Positions 1 through 8,884 of a stretch of 30,330 nt of DNA are shown here, in pieces (the stretch's first letter is position 1; the number at the start of each line of letters is the position of its first letter). Below the pieces are notes generated by a model. It was not told where the DNA came from. It did no database searches and saw only the letters and a program-made list of their open reading frames with translations. The translations under genes and the position numbers were made by a program. Origin of the DNA: a virus; the IMG/VR virus record IMGVR_UViG_3300042691_013753, positions 1 through 30,330 of that record; one strand, 5' to 3'.

Positions 1-2820
1 ACTTAAATTATCAGTATAGTTGTATAAGAAACTTGAACTTTGTGCTGAATAAAGTGAGTTAAATACTGGATAAGCAAATCCTAGCTTATTTATGCTAATA
101 GCTCTTGGTCCTTGTAAGTTACGATACAAACTTGAACTTATTGAAAGAGAATCAGGAAATAGTACTGTATTTCCAGCAGTTCCTCCAATAGTAAATTGTG
201 GATTACTACCTGTAATTGTTGTAGTGCCAGTAAATACTGAATCACCTATAACTGCCAAATCTGTTGCTGCTGAACCTGATATAGTTAGTGAACCAGTAAT
301 GGTTGTATTACCACTTACCTCTAATGGTCTCAATAATTGTACTTGACCACTACCATAAGAACTATATGGTTGTAGTTTAATTGCATTGGAATAAAGAGAT
401 GTGTTTGGGTTGAAGTCTCTTATATACCCACCATTAGCATCTACGAATAATCCAATAGTTCCTTCCGCATTTTCTACCGTTATTTGTTGTTGTTGTGTTC
501 CATTGAAACCACTACAAGCTATACTACCACCGAATACAACCGATTGAACACTTGCACTATCAATAATGATTTGTCCTTGTGTAATGGTATTACTAATGCT
601 AGGGGTTGAACCAGTCACTTGTATTCCACCATTTACTATCAAATCATTAGTTGCTGAACCTGATATTAAAAGAGAACCAGTGATTACTGCATTACCAGTA
701 AATGGAAATGCACTACCTCCTCCACCAAATGAAGAAGTTGCAACGGTAGTTGTTCTACCTGCTGCATCACCTACCCATACATAACCTTGTTGTAGGGATG
801 ATGTGAATGTTCCAGTTGTAGATAACGAACCTGAAACATCTAATCGTTTAAGAGCAGTTATTCTACCATCAGTATAGTTTGTTTTATTTTGGAAACCGAA
901 TACTCCTTCGTAAGTATCTCCAGGAGTGTTATTTACATATATGATAGGTCCATTACCCCAGTTAGTAGTCCATGCTGCACCATCAAGTGCTAAACCTATT
1001 TCAGTTGCATCAGATACTTTATATATACCTATATTACTACCAAATGAATTACCGAAATACTGTACACTTGTACCATTTGTATTTGATAATCCTAATGCAG
1101 CTGAACTTGATATAAATACAGAGCCAGTGATTGTTTGATTACCTATGAATGTATTAGAGCCAGTAATTGCAACTCCTACAGGTGCTAGTCCTGCAAATGA
1201 GGATGTTGCAACAGTTATAGTTCTACCTGCTGCATTACCTACCCAAACATACCCTTGTTGTAGGGATGCCGTTAAATTATTTGCTACTCTTAAATCACCT
1301 CCGTTTATTTGAGCACCTTGTGATGCAGTAAAAGGAGCATTGATTGTAGTTTTACCCTCTGATTGAATTCCACCAAAGAATGTATTTAACCAAGTTCCTC
1401 CTTGATTATCAATCAACCATAATTGCTGGTCAGCTGAACCTGTAATATGGAAATCAAAAGTATTACCATTATTAGAAACACCCAATCTTAAAATATCACT
1501 GCCACCTGGTCTGTTTATGTATAAGTGATTATCAGTGGAACCTGATATTCTTATATCGCCTAAAACGGTTTGGTCTCCTCTAAATGTATTAGAACCAGTA
1601 GTTGCAAAGGAAGCAGTATTGATTGTTCCACCACTTCCGAAAGAAGATGTTGCTACGGTAGTTGTTTTACCAGTTGAATCTCCAACCCAAACATATCCTT
1701 GTTGTAGAGATGCAGTTAAACTTCCATTTAAGTTTAATTCAGTTACATTAAAATTTATACCACTTGCACCTGCTTGGCTAACTTCTAATTTATTACTTAT
1801 ACCACTTTGATTAAATGTAGTATAAATTAGAGGATTACCTTGTTCTTCAATTACTAAAGTATTTTGTATAGTTTGTTGTCCTACAAATGTGTTTGAACCC
1901 GTAGTTGCTAATCCTAAAGTTGATATACTTTTGTTTTTCCACAATCCATAAGATGAACTTTCGTATTGTATTAAATCACCTGTTTGAGCATTATTGATTT
2001 GAACATTATGTAGTTCGTTTAATTCCCAACCATTGTTAATACTAACATAGATTGAACCATTGTTTTGTTGTGCTCTTAATACCTGTCCTAATACAACAAT
2101 TTGATTAGGTGCTTGTGGTTGAACTCGTGTGAATTGACCTGATGATGATAAATAAATAACATCACCTGCTGCATATCCTAATGCAGGGTCTGTATTAACA
2201 CCAACTACCTTTCCTTGAACCACAACTTCAACATCAGTTCCAGTAAGTGCTGCTTGTCTTAATACACCTAAAGTATTTGCTGAAAGTAATTCAGTATTAA
2301 AAGATGCAGTATTGAATATAGGGTTATCACCAACTGCAGAAGTTATATGAACTATTGTTCCTATTGGTAATGTAGATGGGTTTCCGTTTCTTGCAGTAAT
2401 TACTAAATTTCTAGCTATACTTGCCGTTTCTGCAAATGATGCACTTAATGCAAATGAACCAGTTGCAACTTGTATTGTAAATTGAGAACCATCACCTTTT
2501 GTAAATGTAATATCATCATTGATTACTGATGCAGTTACTAAAAGTGAGCCTGTATTTATTGTACTTCCACCTCCAAATGAAGATGTAGATACTGTTGTAG
2601 TTTTACCACTAGCGTTACCTACCCAAACATATCCTTGCTGCAATGAAGCAGTTAAACTTCCTGATAAGAACAAATCTCCTGCGGTGTTTACTTCAATACC
2701 GATAGAATTTCCATATCCATCTTGTAAAGTAGTTAAAGCGGGTGTAGCTACACCATTAGTCCCTAAATGAATTAGAGATTGAAAACTTTGTGAAACATAG
2801 AGGTTACTTAAATTACCCAT
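1..2820 (-). CDS. Large repeat-built tail fibre protein, 3' end cut by the window edge
   Basis: The frame is open from an ATG at 2820 to base 1 (940 codons) with no stop, so the C-terminus lies outside the window. The N-terminus begins MGNLSNLYVSQSF. A Gly/Ser/Thr/Ala-rich body follows, with many ITGSLLVSG-like strands and four copies of a block containing LQQGYVWVG. Residues about 150-310 form a beta-rich module (GTIVHITSAVGDNP onward) like fibre modules of other phages. A block near 258-500 is paralogous to one in the other fibre gene (8885-10507). Composition and repeats indicate a trimeric fibre for host contact. It follows the head-tail completion genes on the same strand. Which receptor it binds cannot be seen, and any tip domain is missing here. 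Confidence 0.85.
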   Translation of the reverse strand, partial: MGNLSNLYVSQSFQSLIHLGTNGVATPALTTLQDGYGNSIGIEVNTAGDLFLSGSLTASLQQGYVWVGNASGKTTTVSTSSFGGGSTINTGSLLVTASVINDDITFTKGDGSQFTIQVATGSFALSASFAETASIARNLVITARNGNPSTLPIGTIVHITSAVGDNPIFNTASFNTELLSANTLGVLRQAALTGTDVEVVVQGKVVGVNTDPALGYAAGDVIYLSSSGQFTRVQPQAPNQIVVLGQVLRAQQNNGSIYVSINNGWELNELHNVQINNAQTGDLIQYESSSYGLWKNKSISTLGLATTGSNTFVGQQTIQNTLVIEEQGNPLIYTTFNQSGISNKLEVSQAGASGINFNVTELNLNGSLTASLQQGYVWVGDSTGKTTTVATSSFGSGGTINTASFATTGSNTFRGDQTVLGDIRISGSTDNHLYINRPGGSDILRLGVSNNGNTFDFHITGSADQQLWLIDNQGGTWLNTFFGGIQSEGKTTINAPFTASQGAQINGGDLRVANNLTASLQQGYVWVGNAAGRTITVATSSFAGLAPVGVAITGSNTFIGNQTITGSVFISSSAALGLSNTNGTSVQYFGNSFGSNIGIYKVSDATEIGLALDGAAWTTNWGNGPIIYVNNTPGDTYEGVFGFQNKTNYTDGRITALKRLDVSGSLSTTGTFTSSLQQGYVWVGDAAGRTTTVATSSFGGGGSAFPFTGNAVITGSLLISGSATNDLIVNGGIQVTGSTPSISNTITQGQIIIDSASVQSVVFGGSIACSGFNGTQQQQITVENAEGTIGLFVDANGGYIRDFNPNTSLYSNAIKLQPYSSYGSGQVQLLRPLEVSGNTTITGSLTISGSAATDLAVIGDSVFTGTTTITGSNPQFTIGGTAGNTVLFPDSLSISSSLYRNLQGPRAISINKLGFAYPVFNSLYSAQSSSFLYNYTDNLS
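727..2662 (-). repeat. Four dispersed copies of the LQQGYVWVG fibre block
   Basis: The core LQQGYVWVG is encoded at 2617-2643, 1681-1707, 1237-1263 and 769-795. Each copy is preceded by a Ser/Thr-Ala-Ser strand and followed by a G(K/R)TTTV(A/S)TSSF-like segment, giving units of about 90 bp. DNA identity between copies is high (all keep the CCAAACATA/CCATACATA core on the plus strand). Such copies could recombine and lengthen or shorten the fibre. Confidence 0.85.
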
Positions 2821-2833
2821 ATTTTATTTATTT

Positions 2834-3676
2834 TTATATGTTTATCCATTTTTGATATTGTTCATTCCACTTACCAGGAATTGTAATCCAAACTTTTCCA
2901 GGTGTAATCCATTGAATACATTCTGCACAACTTTCTAATTCTCCTGGAGGTAATACAGGTAAACCAGAAAAGTTTATGTTTGTATTTTCAGTACTATCTA
3001 TTACAGTATAACATACCAAGTTATCATAAGTAGGTGAATCTCCTGGCTGTTCTACAGATGTAAATGTTTTACCAATTGGGAATGTAGCTTGATTGAGAAC
3101 TGCAACATATCTTTGTTGTGTGTTACAATCTTCAATTATATATGTTGTAAATTCATCAGGTTTAATTAAAAAAAAAAGACAACGATTTCTATCATTGTGG
3201 GTGGTGAGTGTAAACGTGGCCACCCAACCTGCTAAACCATTGTTATACTCTTCTGCAAAAGCAACACAACTTATATCATCGTTTATATCAAACCCTTGAA
3301 CACCTCTTTGTGTATATGATGTTAAATCATTTATAATTGATAAGGTGTTAGCATGAATATCTACGGTATCATCTACTCCATAAAACGGAATAGTTTGAGC
3401 ATTTGATGTACCTGTTGATTCATTATCCTTATTCTTAATTTTATCCGCAACAATCAACTGAATGTTATAATTGGTAACACTTGTACCAAAGTTAGATTCA
3501 GTAATCAAAATGTTACCCAATGGATATGCAGGAAATTCTCTGGTATCTATCTTTGAAATATCACCTTGTGTTACAACAGCAATAGATGGGTGATTATTCA
3601 TTATAGTCTTAAAGTAGTTTAGGACATTATAATATAATGAATAATTCGTACCTGTATTATGAATAATTTGACTCAT
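2834..3676 (-). CDS. Tail completion/terminator-like protein with an added C-terminal domain
   Basis: This 280-residue protein has two parts. Residues 1-165 (MSQIIHNTGTNYSLYYNVL, then NHPSIAVVTQGDISKID and GWVATFTLTTHNDRN) resemble small tail-terminator or neck proteins of Bacteroidota phages. They are followed by a distinct segment (TTYIIEDCNTQQRYVAVL to the end) with paired cysteines (ESCAECIQW). The join lies on a run of ten T's in the coding strand (3168-3177), read CTT TTT TTT TTA. A -1 slip there would give AAT TAA and a 171-residue short form. The gene follows the head-completion gene by 6 nt and precedes the fibre, which fits a head-tail joining role. The N-terminal assignment is moderate and the C-terminal role unknown. 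Confidence 0.65.
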   Translation of the reverse strand: MSQIIHNTGTNYSLYYNVLNYFKTIMNNHPSIAVVTQGDISKIDTREFPAYPLGNILITESNFGTSVTNYNIQLIVADKIKNKDNESTGTSNAQTIPFYGVDDTVDIHANTLSIINDLTSYTQRGVQGFDINDDISCVAFAEEYNNGLAGWVATFTLTTHNDRNRCLFFLIKPDEFTTYIIEDCNTQQRYVAVLNQATFPIGKTFTSVEQPGDSPTYDNLVCYTVIDSTENTNINFSGLPVLPPGELESCAECIQWITPGKVWITIPGKWNEQYQKWINI

Positions 3677-3682
3677 AGTTTA

Positions 3683-4201
3683 TTATAGTTGAATACCTCC
3701 AAAATACTGATTACTCTGGTCTGGATATATCTGTGTTTGATTACCAACTGTTTCTAAATACTGTGGAATGTTGTTTGAATAAGAAATCAAATAGTTTTGT
3801 AATCTTAAAGCGTAATAATCAGCATTTGTTTGTGCAATTTGTTTAAGATAATCTATTTCCGATTTAGATGGTGCTTCTCCTTGCTCACTTCTTTGTTTTA
3901 CAGCTCCATTAGATTTGAATTGAACGGAACTGAAAGGAATATACTCCACACATGAATACCACATTAAAGAATTCTTAATGTAATCATCCAATAGGTCTTG
4001 ATAATAAATACTCAAACCACTAACAGTCCCTGCTACGATTTGTGCTTGTAAATAATCAAACAGAACCGTACCCAATAAGTTTTTTAAGTACTTATCTTGT
4101 GCCACTCTTACAAATGGTAATAAAGCATCTGCATCTATTGCACCTTGTAATGGTGTATTCTTTATAATATCGTTTCTTGTAATGAAAAGTGCGTAAGCCA
4201 T
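3683..4201 (-). CDS. Head-tail connector/head completion protein (DUF6712-like)
   Basis: A 172-residue, mostly alpha-helical protein starting MAYALFITRNDIIKN. The phrase ALLPFVRVAQDKYLKNLLGT and the later helical segment match my memory of DUF6712-type head completion proteins, which line up under the portal at the neck. It sits 9 nt after the portal gene and before the tail-completion-like gene, the usual place for a connector. The ATG at 4201 is the first start in the frame. The family assignment is from pattern memory, not from a search. Confidence 0.65.
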   Translation of the reverse strand: MAYALFITRNDIIKNTPLQGAIDADALLPFVRVAQDKYLKNLLGTVLFDYLQAQIVAGTVSGLSIYYQDLLDDYIKNSLMWYSCVEYIPFSSVQFKSNGAVKQRSEQGEAPSKSEIDYLKQIAQTNADYYALRLQNYLISYSNNIPQYLETVGNQTQIYPDQSNQYFGGIQL

Positions 4202-4210
4202 ATCTTTATA

Positions 4211-5518
4211 TTAGTTATATTCTTTTGAGAAAAATGCTGAATTAGTTCCTACACTTCTAATAAAGTTTATATCACTCATTTCTTCAGCTTTGTTTGGTAA
4301 TGGTTCAAATGAGGTTTCATCTTCACTATCTTCAACAGTTGCAGGATTTTCCATTGATTCATTTACATCTTGTTCTACTTCTGCTACACTCTGACCTGTT
4401 TCTTCAGCAGTTTGTGAAAGGATTACCAATGGAGTTAATTGTTCAAAATACAATTCTATTTCATCACCATATCCACCTTCAGTTAATGCCATATCTAATG
4501 AGTTTAGAATTAGATTTTGGAATGGAGATATTGTCATAGTTTGAAGAATACTAAATGCAGTTTTCATTTCTTCTGATTGAGAAGAGAAACCATTAGCTTC
4601 TGTTCTGATACCAAACAATAATGGAGATGTTACTCTATGTGCGACTAGGATTCTATCTTGTGTGTATCTTGCTACATAATCATATTTCTCATGTAGGTTT
4701 TCAATACTGATTACATCAATAGTTGGTTTAGTTGTAGGGTCATCATTAAATGATAACATAAATCTACCTGCATTATCCGTACCTGTGAATTTAGCTTGAA
4801 CTAAATCTTCAATGGTTTGTCTTTCTTCAGGTGCAGGAACTCCATTATTAAAGTTAATCATTACGGCAGGTAAGAAACCATTTGTAATGTTATTATAATG
4901 TAGGTTACTTATCTCACCTTCAGATATACTGAATTGTAATGCTGATACATAATCAGGTAGTGAATAGTAATATAATCCAGGTGAGTAGTTTTTAATGTAA
5001 AGAATTTCCATCTTTTCATTTGATGTTCCAAATGCAGGTATCTTCTTTTTATCTTTAACCTTTCTCTGGTCATTCCAATCAGTACAATAGTAATAGTTCT
5101 CTATACGAGGATTATTATATATCTTTTCAGCTCTTAATAATTGGACTGGAGTATGATACATTTTAATTATCTTTGTATGGTCATCATTCCAATATACTTG
5201 GTATGCTGCATTACCATATAGTTTCAAATCAAATGTTACTCTTTTAGTTTCTTCTTGTGGAATTAACTTTTGTAAAACGGAATCAAATGCTTCATTTTTA
5301 GAATATAATCCTTTACCATATATTAAATCAGCAATACCTTCTATACATGCTGAATTAGTTGTAGATACGTTATACGCAGAAGTAACTGCATCAAAGAAGT
5401 CATCGTGTCCGTAAACACCAAAAGGTACGAATGGATACCTTGTCTTTGTATCCTCCGTAATGATTGGAAGTTGATTATTATTTACATTAACGATAGAAAA
5501 TTTCTGTCCTTGTTTCAT
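4211..5518 (-). CDS. Portal protein
   Basis: The 435-residue product has the features of the portal family found in Bacteroidota phages: an N-terminal FVPFGVYGHDDFFDAVTSAY, TNSACIEGIADLIYGKGLY, QEETKRVTFDLKLYGNAAYQ and a helical middle (HRVTSPLLFGIRTEANGF). The C-terminal 80 residues are acidic and low-complexity (EDSEDETSFEP). Portals form the dodecameric ring at one capsid vertex through which DNA is packaged. Length is typical. The gene starts one base after the stop of the previous gene (TAATATG) and is followed by head-completion genes. It is unusual that it lies after the capsid and tail-tube genes instead of right after the terminase. Confidence 0.85.
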   Translation of the reverse strand: MKQGQKFSIVNVNNNQLPIITEDTKTRYPFVPFGVYGHDDFFDAVTSAYNVSTTNSACIEGIADLIYGKGLYSKNEAFDSVLQKLIPQEETKRVTFDLKLYGNAAYQVYWNDDHTKIIKMYHTPVQLLRAEKIYNNPRIENYYYCTDWNDQRKVKDKKKIPAFGTSNEKMEILYIKNYSPGLYYYSLPDYVSALQFSISEGEISNLHYNNITNGFLPAVMINFNNGVPAPEERQTIEDLVQAKFTGTDNAGRFMLSFNDDPTTKPTIDVISIENLHEKYDYVARYTQDRILVAHRVTSPLLFGIRTEANGFSSQSEEMKTAFSILQTMTISPFQNLILNSLDMALTEGGYGDEIELYFEQLTPLVILSQTAEETGQSVAEVEQDVNESMENPATVEDSEDETSFEPLPNKAEEMSDINFIRSVGTNSAFFSKEYN

Positions 5519-5519
5519 A

Positions 5520-5879
5520 TTAGTCCATTATTATGTAGTGATTTTCACTAACATTAGAGATGTATTGTGTATTTTTATTTTCGTAAACTGCTTTATCAAT
5601 TGATTGTGATGCATACACTTGGATTGAACCATTCCATATTGAGCCAGTTACACCTGTATTAAGTAATGATGCTCTATATTCTCCACCAACTATTGCTCCA
5701 CTAATATCCATAGAGAATGATACATACGATTCGTATGGTTCATAAGTTAATCCACTAATTGATGCACTAAAATTATATTGAGTAGTCATATCTTGCAGAG
5801 CCATACTAAATATAGTACTGCCAGTTGGCTGTGTTCTGAAAGTATATTGATTAGATTGAGATATGTAATATGCTAACAT
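5520..5879 (-). CDS. Small beta-rich structural protein, function unknown
   Basis: A 119-residue protein (MLAYYISQSNQYTFRTQPTG) rich in Ser, Thr, Tyr and Gly with alternating hydrophobic residues, suggesting a beta-sandwich. There is no signal peptide or membrane segment. It is the first gene after the terminator at 5946-5973, so it needs its own promoter or read-through. It is tightly coupled to the portal gene (TAATATG junction). Similar small proteins occur among head-tail genes of related phages, but I cannot name a family. Confidence 0.6.
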   Translation of the reverse strand: MLAYYISQSNQYTFRTQPTGSTIFSMALQDMTTQYNFSASISGLTYEPYESYVSFSMDISGAIVGGEYRASLLNTGVTGSIWNGSIQVYASQSIDKAVYENKNTQYISNVSENHYIIMD

Positions 5880-5945
5880 TATCTTATAATTAGGTTATCT
5901 ATATCTTATAATAACAACGAATTAACTAGAAATAGTTAAAACAAA

Positions 5946-5973
5946 AAAACCCCTACATTTCTGTAAGGGTTTT
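5946..5973 (-). terminator. Intrinsic terminator after the capsid/tail-tube genes
   Basis: On the minus strand AAAACCCTTACA, a GAAA tetraloop and TGTAGGGGTTTT form a 12-bp stem with one T-G wobble, followed by a run of seven T's. It lies about 20 nt past the tail-tube stop. It would separate highly expressed capsid and tube mRNA from the portal genes. Confidence 0.85.
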
Positions 5974-5994
5974 AATATATTATGCTATACTGAA

Positions 5995-6540
5995 TTAAGC
6001 AGGTGACCCGTAAACTACTGTGAAGTTTTGGGTTAAACCACCTAATGCATTAGTTGTAGTTGAGCCTGATAAGAATACTGCTGGCAATTGTTCCTGACCA
6101 GTGAACGTAACTGAATAACCATAAAGGTCACCCAATGCTGCTCCTGTCTGAATTGTACCTGCAGTTACATCTGCTCCTTCTCTTTCACCAACTAATAGTG
6201 CATCTCCGTTTTGTGTCCAAACGATGATTTGGGGACGTCCATAAGCCATAAGCTTCAATTGGGTAGTCATTTCGTTTGTTAACTTCTTCAAATTAAGAAC
6301 TAATTCTTGAGAGAAGAAAGTTGTTCCGTTTTCACGAGATGAATTTACAGTTTCAGTATATGCACTAGTTCCCTTTAATTCATAGTAGTAAAGAGAAGAG
6401 CCGGATGGAACTGCTGTGAGTTCTCCGTTTCCGTTTTTAGTGAAAGAACCAGTTGTGTAGTTAATGAAGTAAACTCCTTGAAGTCCACCTACACTTTCCT
6501 TACATACTTCGTTTCTTCCAGCTGATATATTACATGGCAT
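5995..6540 (-). CDS. Major tail tube protein (probable)
   Basis: 181 residues, beginning MPCNISAGRNEVCKESVGG and GVYFINYTTGSF, a start I associate with tail tube proteins of Bacteroidota phages. The middle FFSQELVLNLKKLTNEMT and the C-terminal strand GLTQNFTVVYGSP are typical of the tube fold, which polymerises into the tail lumen. It follows the major capsid gene after a 64-nt gap containing a hairpin and is followed by a strong terminator, consistent with abundant expression. The assignment is by resemblance and context. Confidence 0.7.
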   Translation of the reverse strand: MPCNISAGRNEVCKESVGGLQGVYFINYTTGSFTKNGNGELTAVPSGSSLYYYELKGTSAYTETVNSSRENGTTFFSQELVLNLKKLTNEMTTQLKLMAYGRPQIIVWTQNGDALLVGEREGADVTAGTIQTGAALGDLYGYSVTFTGQEQLPAVFLSGSTTTNALGGLTQNFTVVYGSPA

Positions 6541-6569
6541 ATCTTTAGTGTTTTAAGTTTGTTAATAAT

Positions 6570-6592
6570 AGGGGTGAGAATATCCCACCCCT
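6570..6592. terminator. GC-rich hairpin between capsid and tail-tube genes
   Basis: AGGGGTG and CACCCCT form a 7-bp stem with a 9-nt loop. On the plus strand it is followed by TTTTGTTTTTTT and looks like a true terminator. On the minus strand, the direction of the genes, only ATTATTAAC follows. It could block antisense transcription, act as a weak partial terminator, or protect the capsid mRNA 3' end. Confidence 0.55.
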
Positions 6593-6604
6593 TTTGTTTT
6601 TTTA

Positions 6605-7576
6605 TTAGTAAGCTCCGTAGTATACGATATCAGAACCGATACCGAACTGCGTACCTGCGGTGTATCTCATAATTACTCTGTAATTTTGAGAACCATCGAT
6701 GTTAGCCATGTCCAACACTCTTACTTCGTTGTAATCTGACAACAAGCCAGTCCCAAAGAATAAGTTAGATTTTTGAGCTGCAACTACTTTAGATGCACCC
6801 ATACCTGGACAATGGAACATTTCAATTCCGTTGAAGTTCAATGGTTTCTCTCCAACATTTAGCATATTATTAAAGCCGTTAGCACCTTGTGCTCCACCTG
6901 CTAATGCCTGCTGATAAGCCTTAACTACGTTAGTTGGAACGAACAATGCCAAATCTTGCTTACCATATACAGTTGTAGGGATAGTAGCAACGATGTCATT
7001 CAATTTAGCCAATACGTTAGATGCAGTAATAGAACCAGAGATGATAGTTGTACCACCTTCTGCTTTAGCTGAAACTACTGCTCCTGCTCCACCAGCTGCA
7101 ACAGATGCAGATAATGCAGTTTGGAATCCAGGGAATGAACCATTGGAGTTTGTACCTTGCCAAATTGCAATTTCAGTTGCTTCGGCTACTTGACCACCTA
7201 CATAAGAGATTAAGAAATCGTTGAAATTCTTTGGAATCTCATCGAATGCAGAAAATCCTAAAGATAGGGCTTCCCAAGAATCTACGAATTCTTGCTTACA
7301 CAATTCCAAGTTAACCTGAAGTTCCTTTGGAGTTAATACTTGCTCTGATAATGCTACAGAACCTGATGTTACGAAATCACAAGATGCGTCCTGGATAATA
7401 CCAGATACATCTAATTTTTGGATTACGCTTTTGTACTTCACATTTGGCATAATAGTTACATACTTCTTATCCAAAGTGTTTGCACTTAACAACGCCGCTG
7501 CGATGAATCCTGAAGCAGCTTCACCTGAATAGGTAGAAGTTACTGTAGGAAGTGCGAAATTTTGTCTTGCTTTCAT
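6605..7576 (-). CDS. Major capsid protein (HK97-fold type)
   Basis: The 323-residue product carries a short N-terminal arm (PTVTSTYSGEAASGF), then YVTIMPNVKYKSVIQKL, PKELQVNLELCKQEFVDSWE, VYGKQDLALFVPTNV and a C-terminal RYTAGTQFGIGSDIVYYG. These are features of Bacteroidota-phage capsid proteins with the HK97 fold. There is no long delta-like scaffold domain at the N-terminus. Scaffolding appears to be supplied by the separate gene just upstream (7607-8305). G+C content and codon choice look somewhat higher than in neighbours, as expected for an abundant protein. The N-terminal arm reappears at the C-terminus of the protease at 22216-23244. Confidence 0.88.
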   Translation of the reverse strand: MKARQNFALPTVTSTYSGEAASGFIAAALLSANTLDKKYVTIMPNVKYKSVIQKLDVSGIIQDASCDFVTSGSVALSEQVLTPKELQVNLELCKQEFVDSWEALSLGFSAFDEIPKNFNDFLISYVGGQVAEATEIAIWQGTNSNGSFPGFQTALSASVAAGGAGAVVSAKAEGGTTIISGSITASNVLAKLNDIVATIPTTVYGKQDLALFVPTNVVKAYQQALAGGAQGANGFNNMLNVGEKPLNFNGIEMFHCPGMGASKVVAAQKSNLFFGTGLLSDYNEVRVLDMANIDGSQNYRVIMRYTAGTQFGIGSDIVYYGAY

Positions 7577-7606
7577 TTCCTTTGTTTTTTTAATGAATTA
7601 ATTTTT

Positions 7607-8305
7607 TTATTTATATAATTTAGATAAGAAAGATGATTGTGAATTTTTCACTTTCTTACCATAATTTTTAGAGTTTGCTTGAGCTGCGAATCTAACACCT
7701 TCTTCAACAGGTGCTCCATCTAATTTAGGAAGTTCCATTTCTTCAATATCATCTTCCTTCTTAATATCAGCTTCTTTATCTACCACTTCTTCTTTTACTT
7801 TCTCCATAGCCTGCATCTTCTTCTCCATCTCTTCAATACGATAAGCTAATTTAGCAACCATATCTTTCAATTCGATTTCGATAGATGGTTCTTCTTTATC
7901 AGTATCTTCTGGTAGAGGAGCAACTTCTTCAGTTTCTTCTTCCATCTTTACTGAATTTTTTTCCTCTCCAACGATTTCTGATGCAGGAATATCACCTGAT
8001 GCTTGTGGTATATCTTCAACTTTAACATCTTCCAATTCTACATTTTCTCTTTCAACGATAACTCCATCTTTAGTTATAACTTTGATAAGGGTTTCGTTTC
8101 CTTCAGTATCTTTCAAAGATAATTCATGCTCACCATCTGGTGCTTTTGCTTTAGTTCCATCTTCTGAAACTACTTCTAATGGTTCACCCACATCGAAAGT
8201 AGGAGATTCTACGATTGTACCATCGGCCAATTTAGCGTAAGTTAGTGCTACTTCATCTTTTGATAAAAGAGCCATTATCTTACTTAATACAGTTTTTGAA
8301 TTCAT
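7607..8305 (-). CDS. Capsid scaffolding protein (probable)
   Basis: A 232-residue, strongly charged protein directly upstream of the capsid gene. The N-terminal part (MNSKTVLSKIMALLSKDEV, then strands such as YAKLADGTIVESP) may be a small beta domain. Residues about 110-205 are rich in Glu and Lys with a predicted coiled coil (YRIEEMEKKMQAMEKVKEE). A basic tail follows, ending SSFLSKLYK. Acidic coiled-coil proteins with a basic C-terminus next to capsid genes are typically internal scaffolds, the basic end binding the capsid. No protease motif is visible here. The assignment rests on position and composition. Confidence 0.65.
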   Translation of the reverse strand: MNSKTVLSKIMALLSKDEVALTYAKLADGTIVESPTFDVGEPLEVVSEDGTKAKAPDGEHELSLKDTEGNETLIKVITKDGVIVERENVELEDVKVEDIPQASGDIPASEIVGEEKNSVKMEEETEEVAPLPEDTDKEEPSIEIELKDMVAKLAYRIEEMEKKMQAMEKVKEEVVDKEADIKKEDDIEEMELPKLDGAPVEEGVRFAAQANSKNYGKKVKNSQSSFLSKLYK

Positions 8306-8361
8306 AAGTGTTTAGTTTATATTGTTATTAACAATTGTAAATTTATTTATAGTTATTTTTT

Positions 8362-8883
8362 TTATGTAATATACCTACATGCTAGCACGCCTCTACTATC
8401 CGAATGATTTCCTGTTGATTTAGTTGCTGTTGCAACATCAACAATCCAATTCTGATTTCCAGGATTTGCTACAAATGCAGATGATGCATGGTAGGTTGCT
8501 CCTGTTAAACTATATGGTATAAATGCTTTGTTAATTAAAACTAATTGTAGTTCATCAGCTGATGGCATAAACCAATCAGTAAATCCATCATTAGTATAAT
8601 TCCAACACGTTCCTATACCATCTGTAGTGTATCCTGCAGCAAATGCTGCCTGTGTATTTGTAAATCCTTTACCATACGCTATATCAGTTGGCGTAACAAC
8701 ACCACCAATTGAAGGCCATGTCATTGCACCACTTATTTCAACAGGTGCAATAATTAATCCCTGTTGATTAGGATAATTACCAGTTAAATAAATTACATAT
8801 CCACCCTGATAGTATAATCCTAAACTTAACAGTCTACCCGTTGCACCTCCGCTTGTATTAAATCCAAATGGTTGTATTAACAT
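8362..8883 (-). CDS. DUF1566-like (C-type-lectin-fold) tail tip protein
   Basis: The 173-residue protein has the layout of DUF1566/Lcl-type domains: GGYVIYLTGNYP, GLIIAPVEISGAMTWPS, an NTQAAFAAG helix, then DGFTDWFMPSADELQLV and a C-terminal SDSRGVLACRY. This C-type-lectin-like fold is used in bacterial and phage surface-binding proteins. It follows the fibre gene with a TAATATG junction, so it probably caps or accompanies that fibre and contacts the host. The same fold is a frequent target of diversity-generating retroelements, but no reverse transcriptase is in this window. Confidence 0.7.
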   Translation of the reverse strand: MLIQPFGFNTSGGATGRLLSLGLYYQGGYVIYLTGNYPNQQGLIIAPVEISGAMTWPSIGGVVTPTDIAYGKGFTNTQAAFAAGYTTDGIGTCWNYTNDGFTDWFMPSADELQLVLINKAFIPYSLTGATYHASSAFVANPGNQNWIVDVATATKSTGNHSDSRGVLACRYIT

Positions 8884-8884
8884 A

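Noticed and set aside
92-1810. Plus-strand ORFs of 70-91 codons rich in Val and Pro
   Set aside because: They are antisense shadows of the repetitive fibre gene; their Pro/Val-rich composition is what the reverse complement of Gly/Ser/Thr codons gives, and none has a leader.
8322-8334. TTGTTATTAACAA palindrome before the scaffold gene
   Set aside because: It could be an operator, but short A+T palindromes are expected often at this base composition and nothing else supports it.
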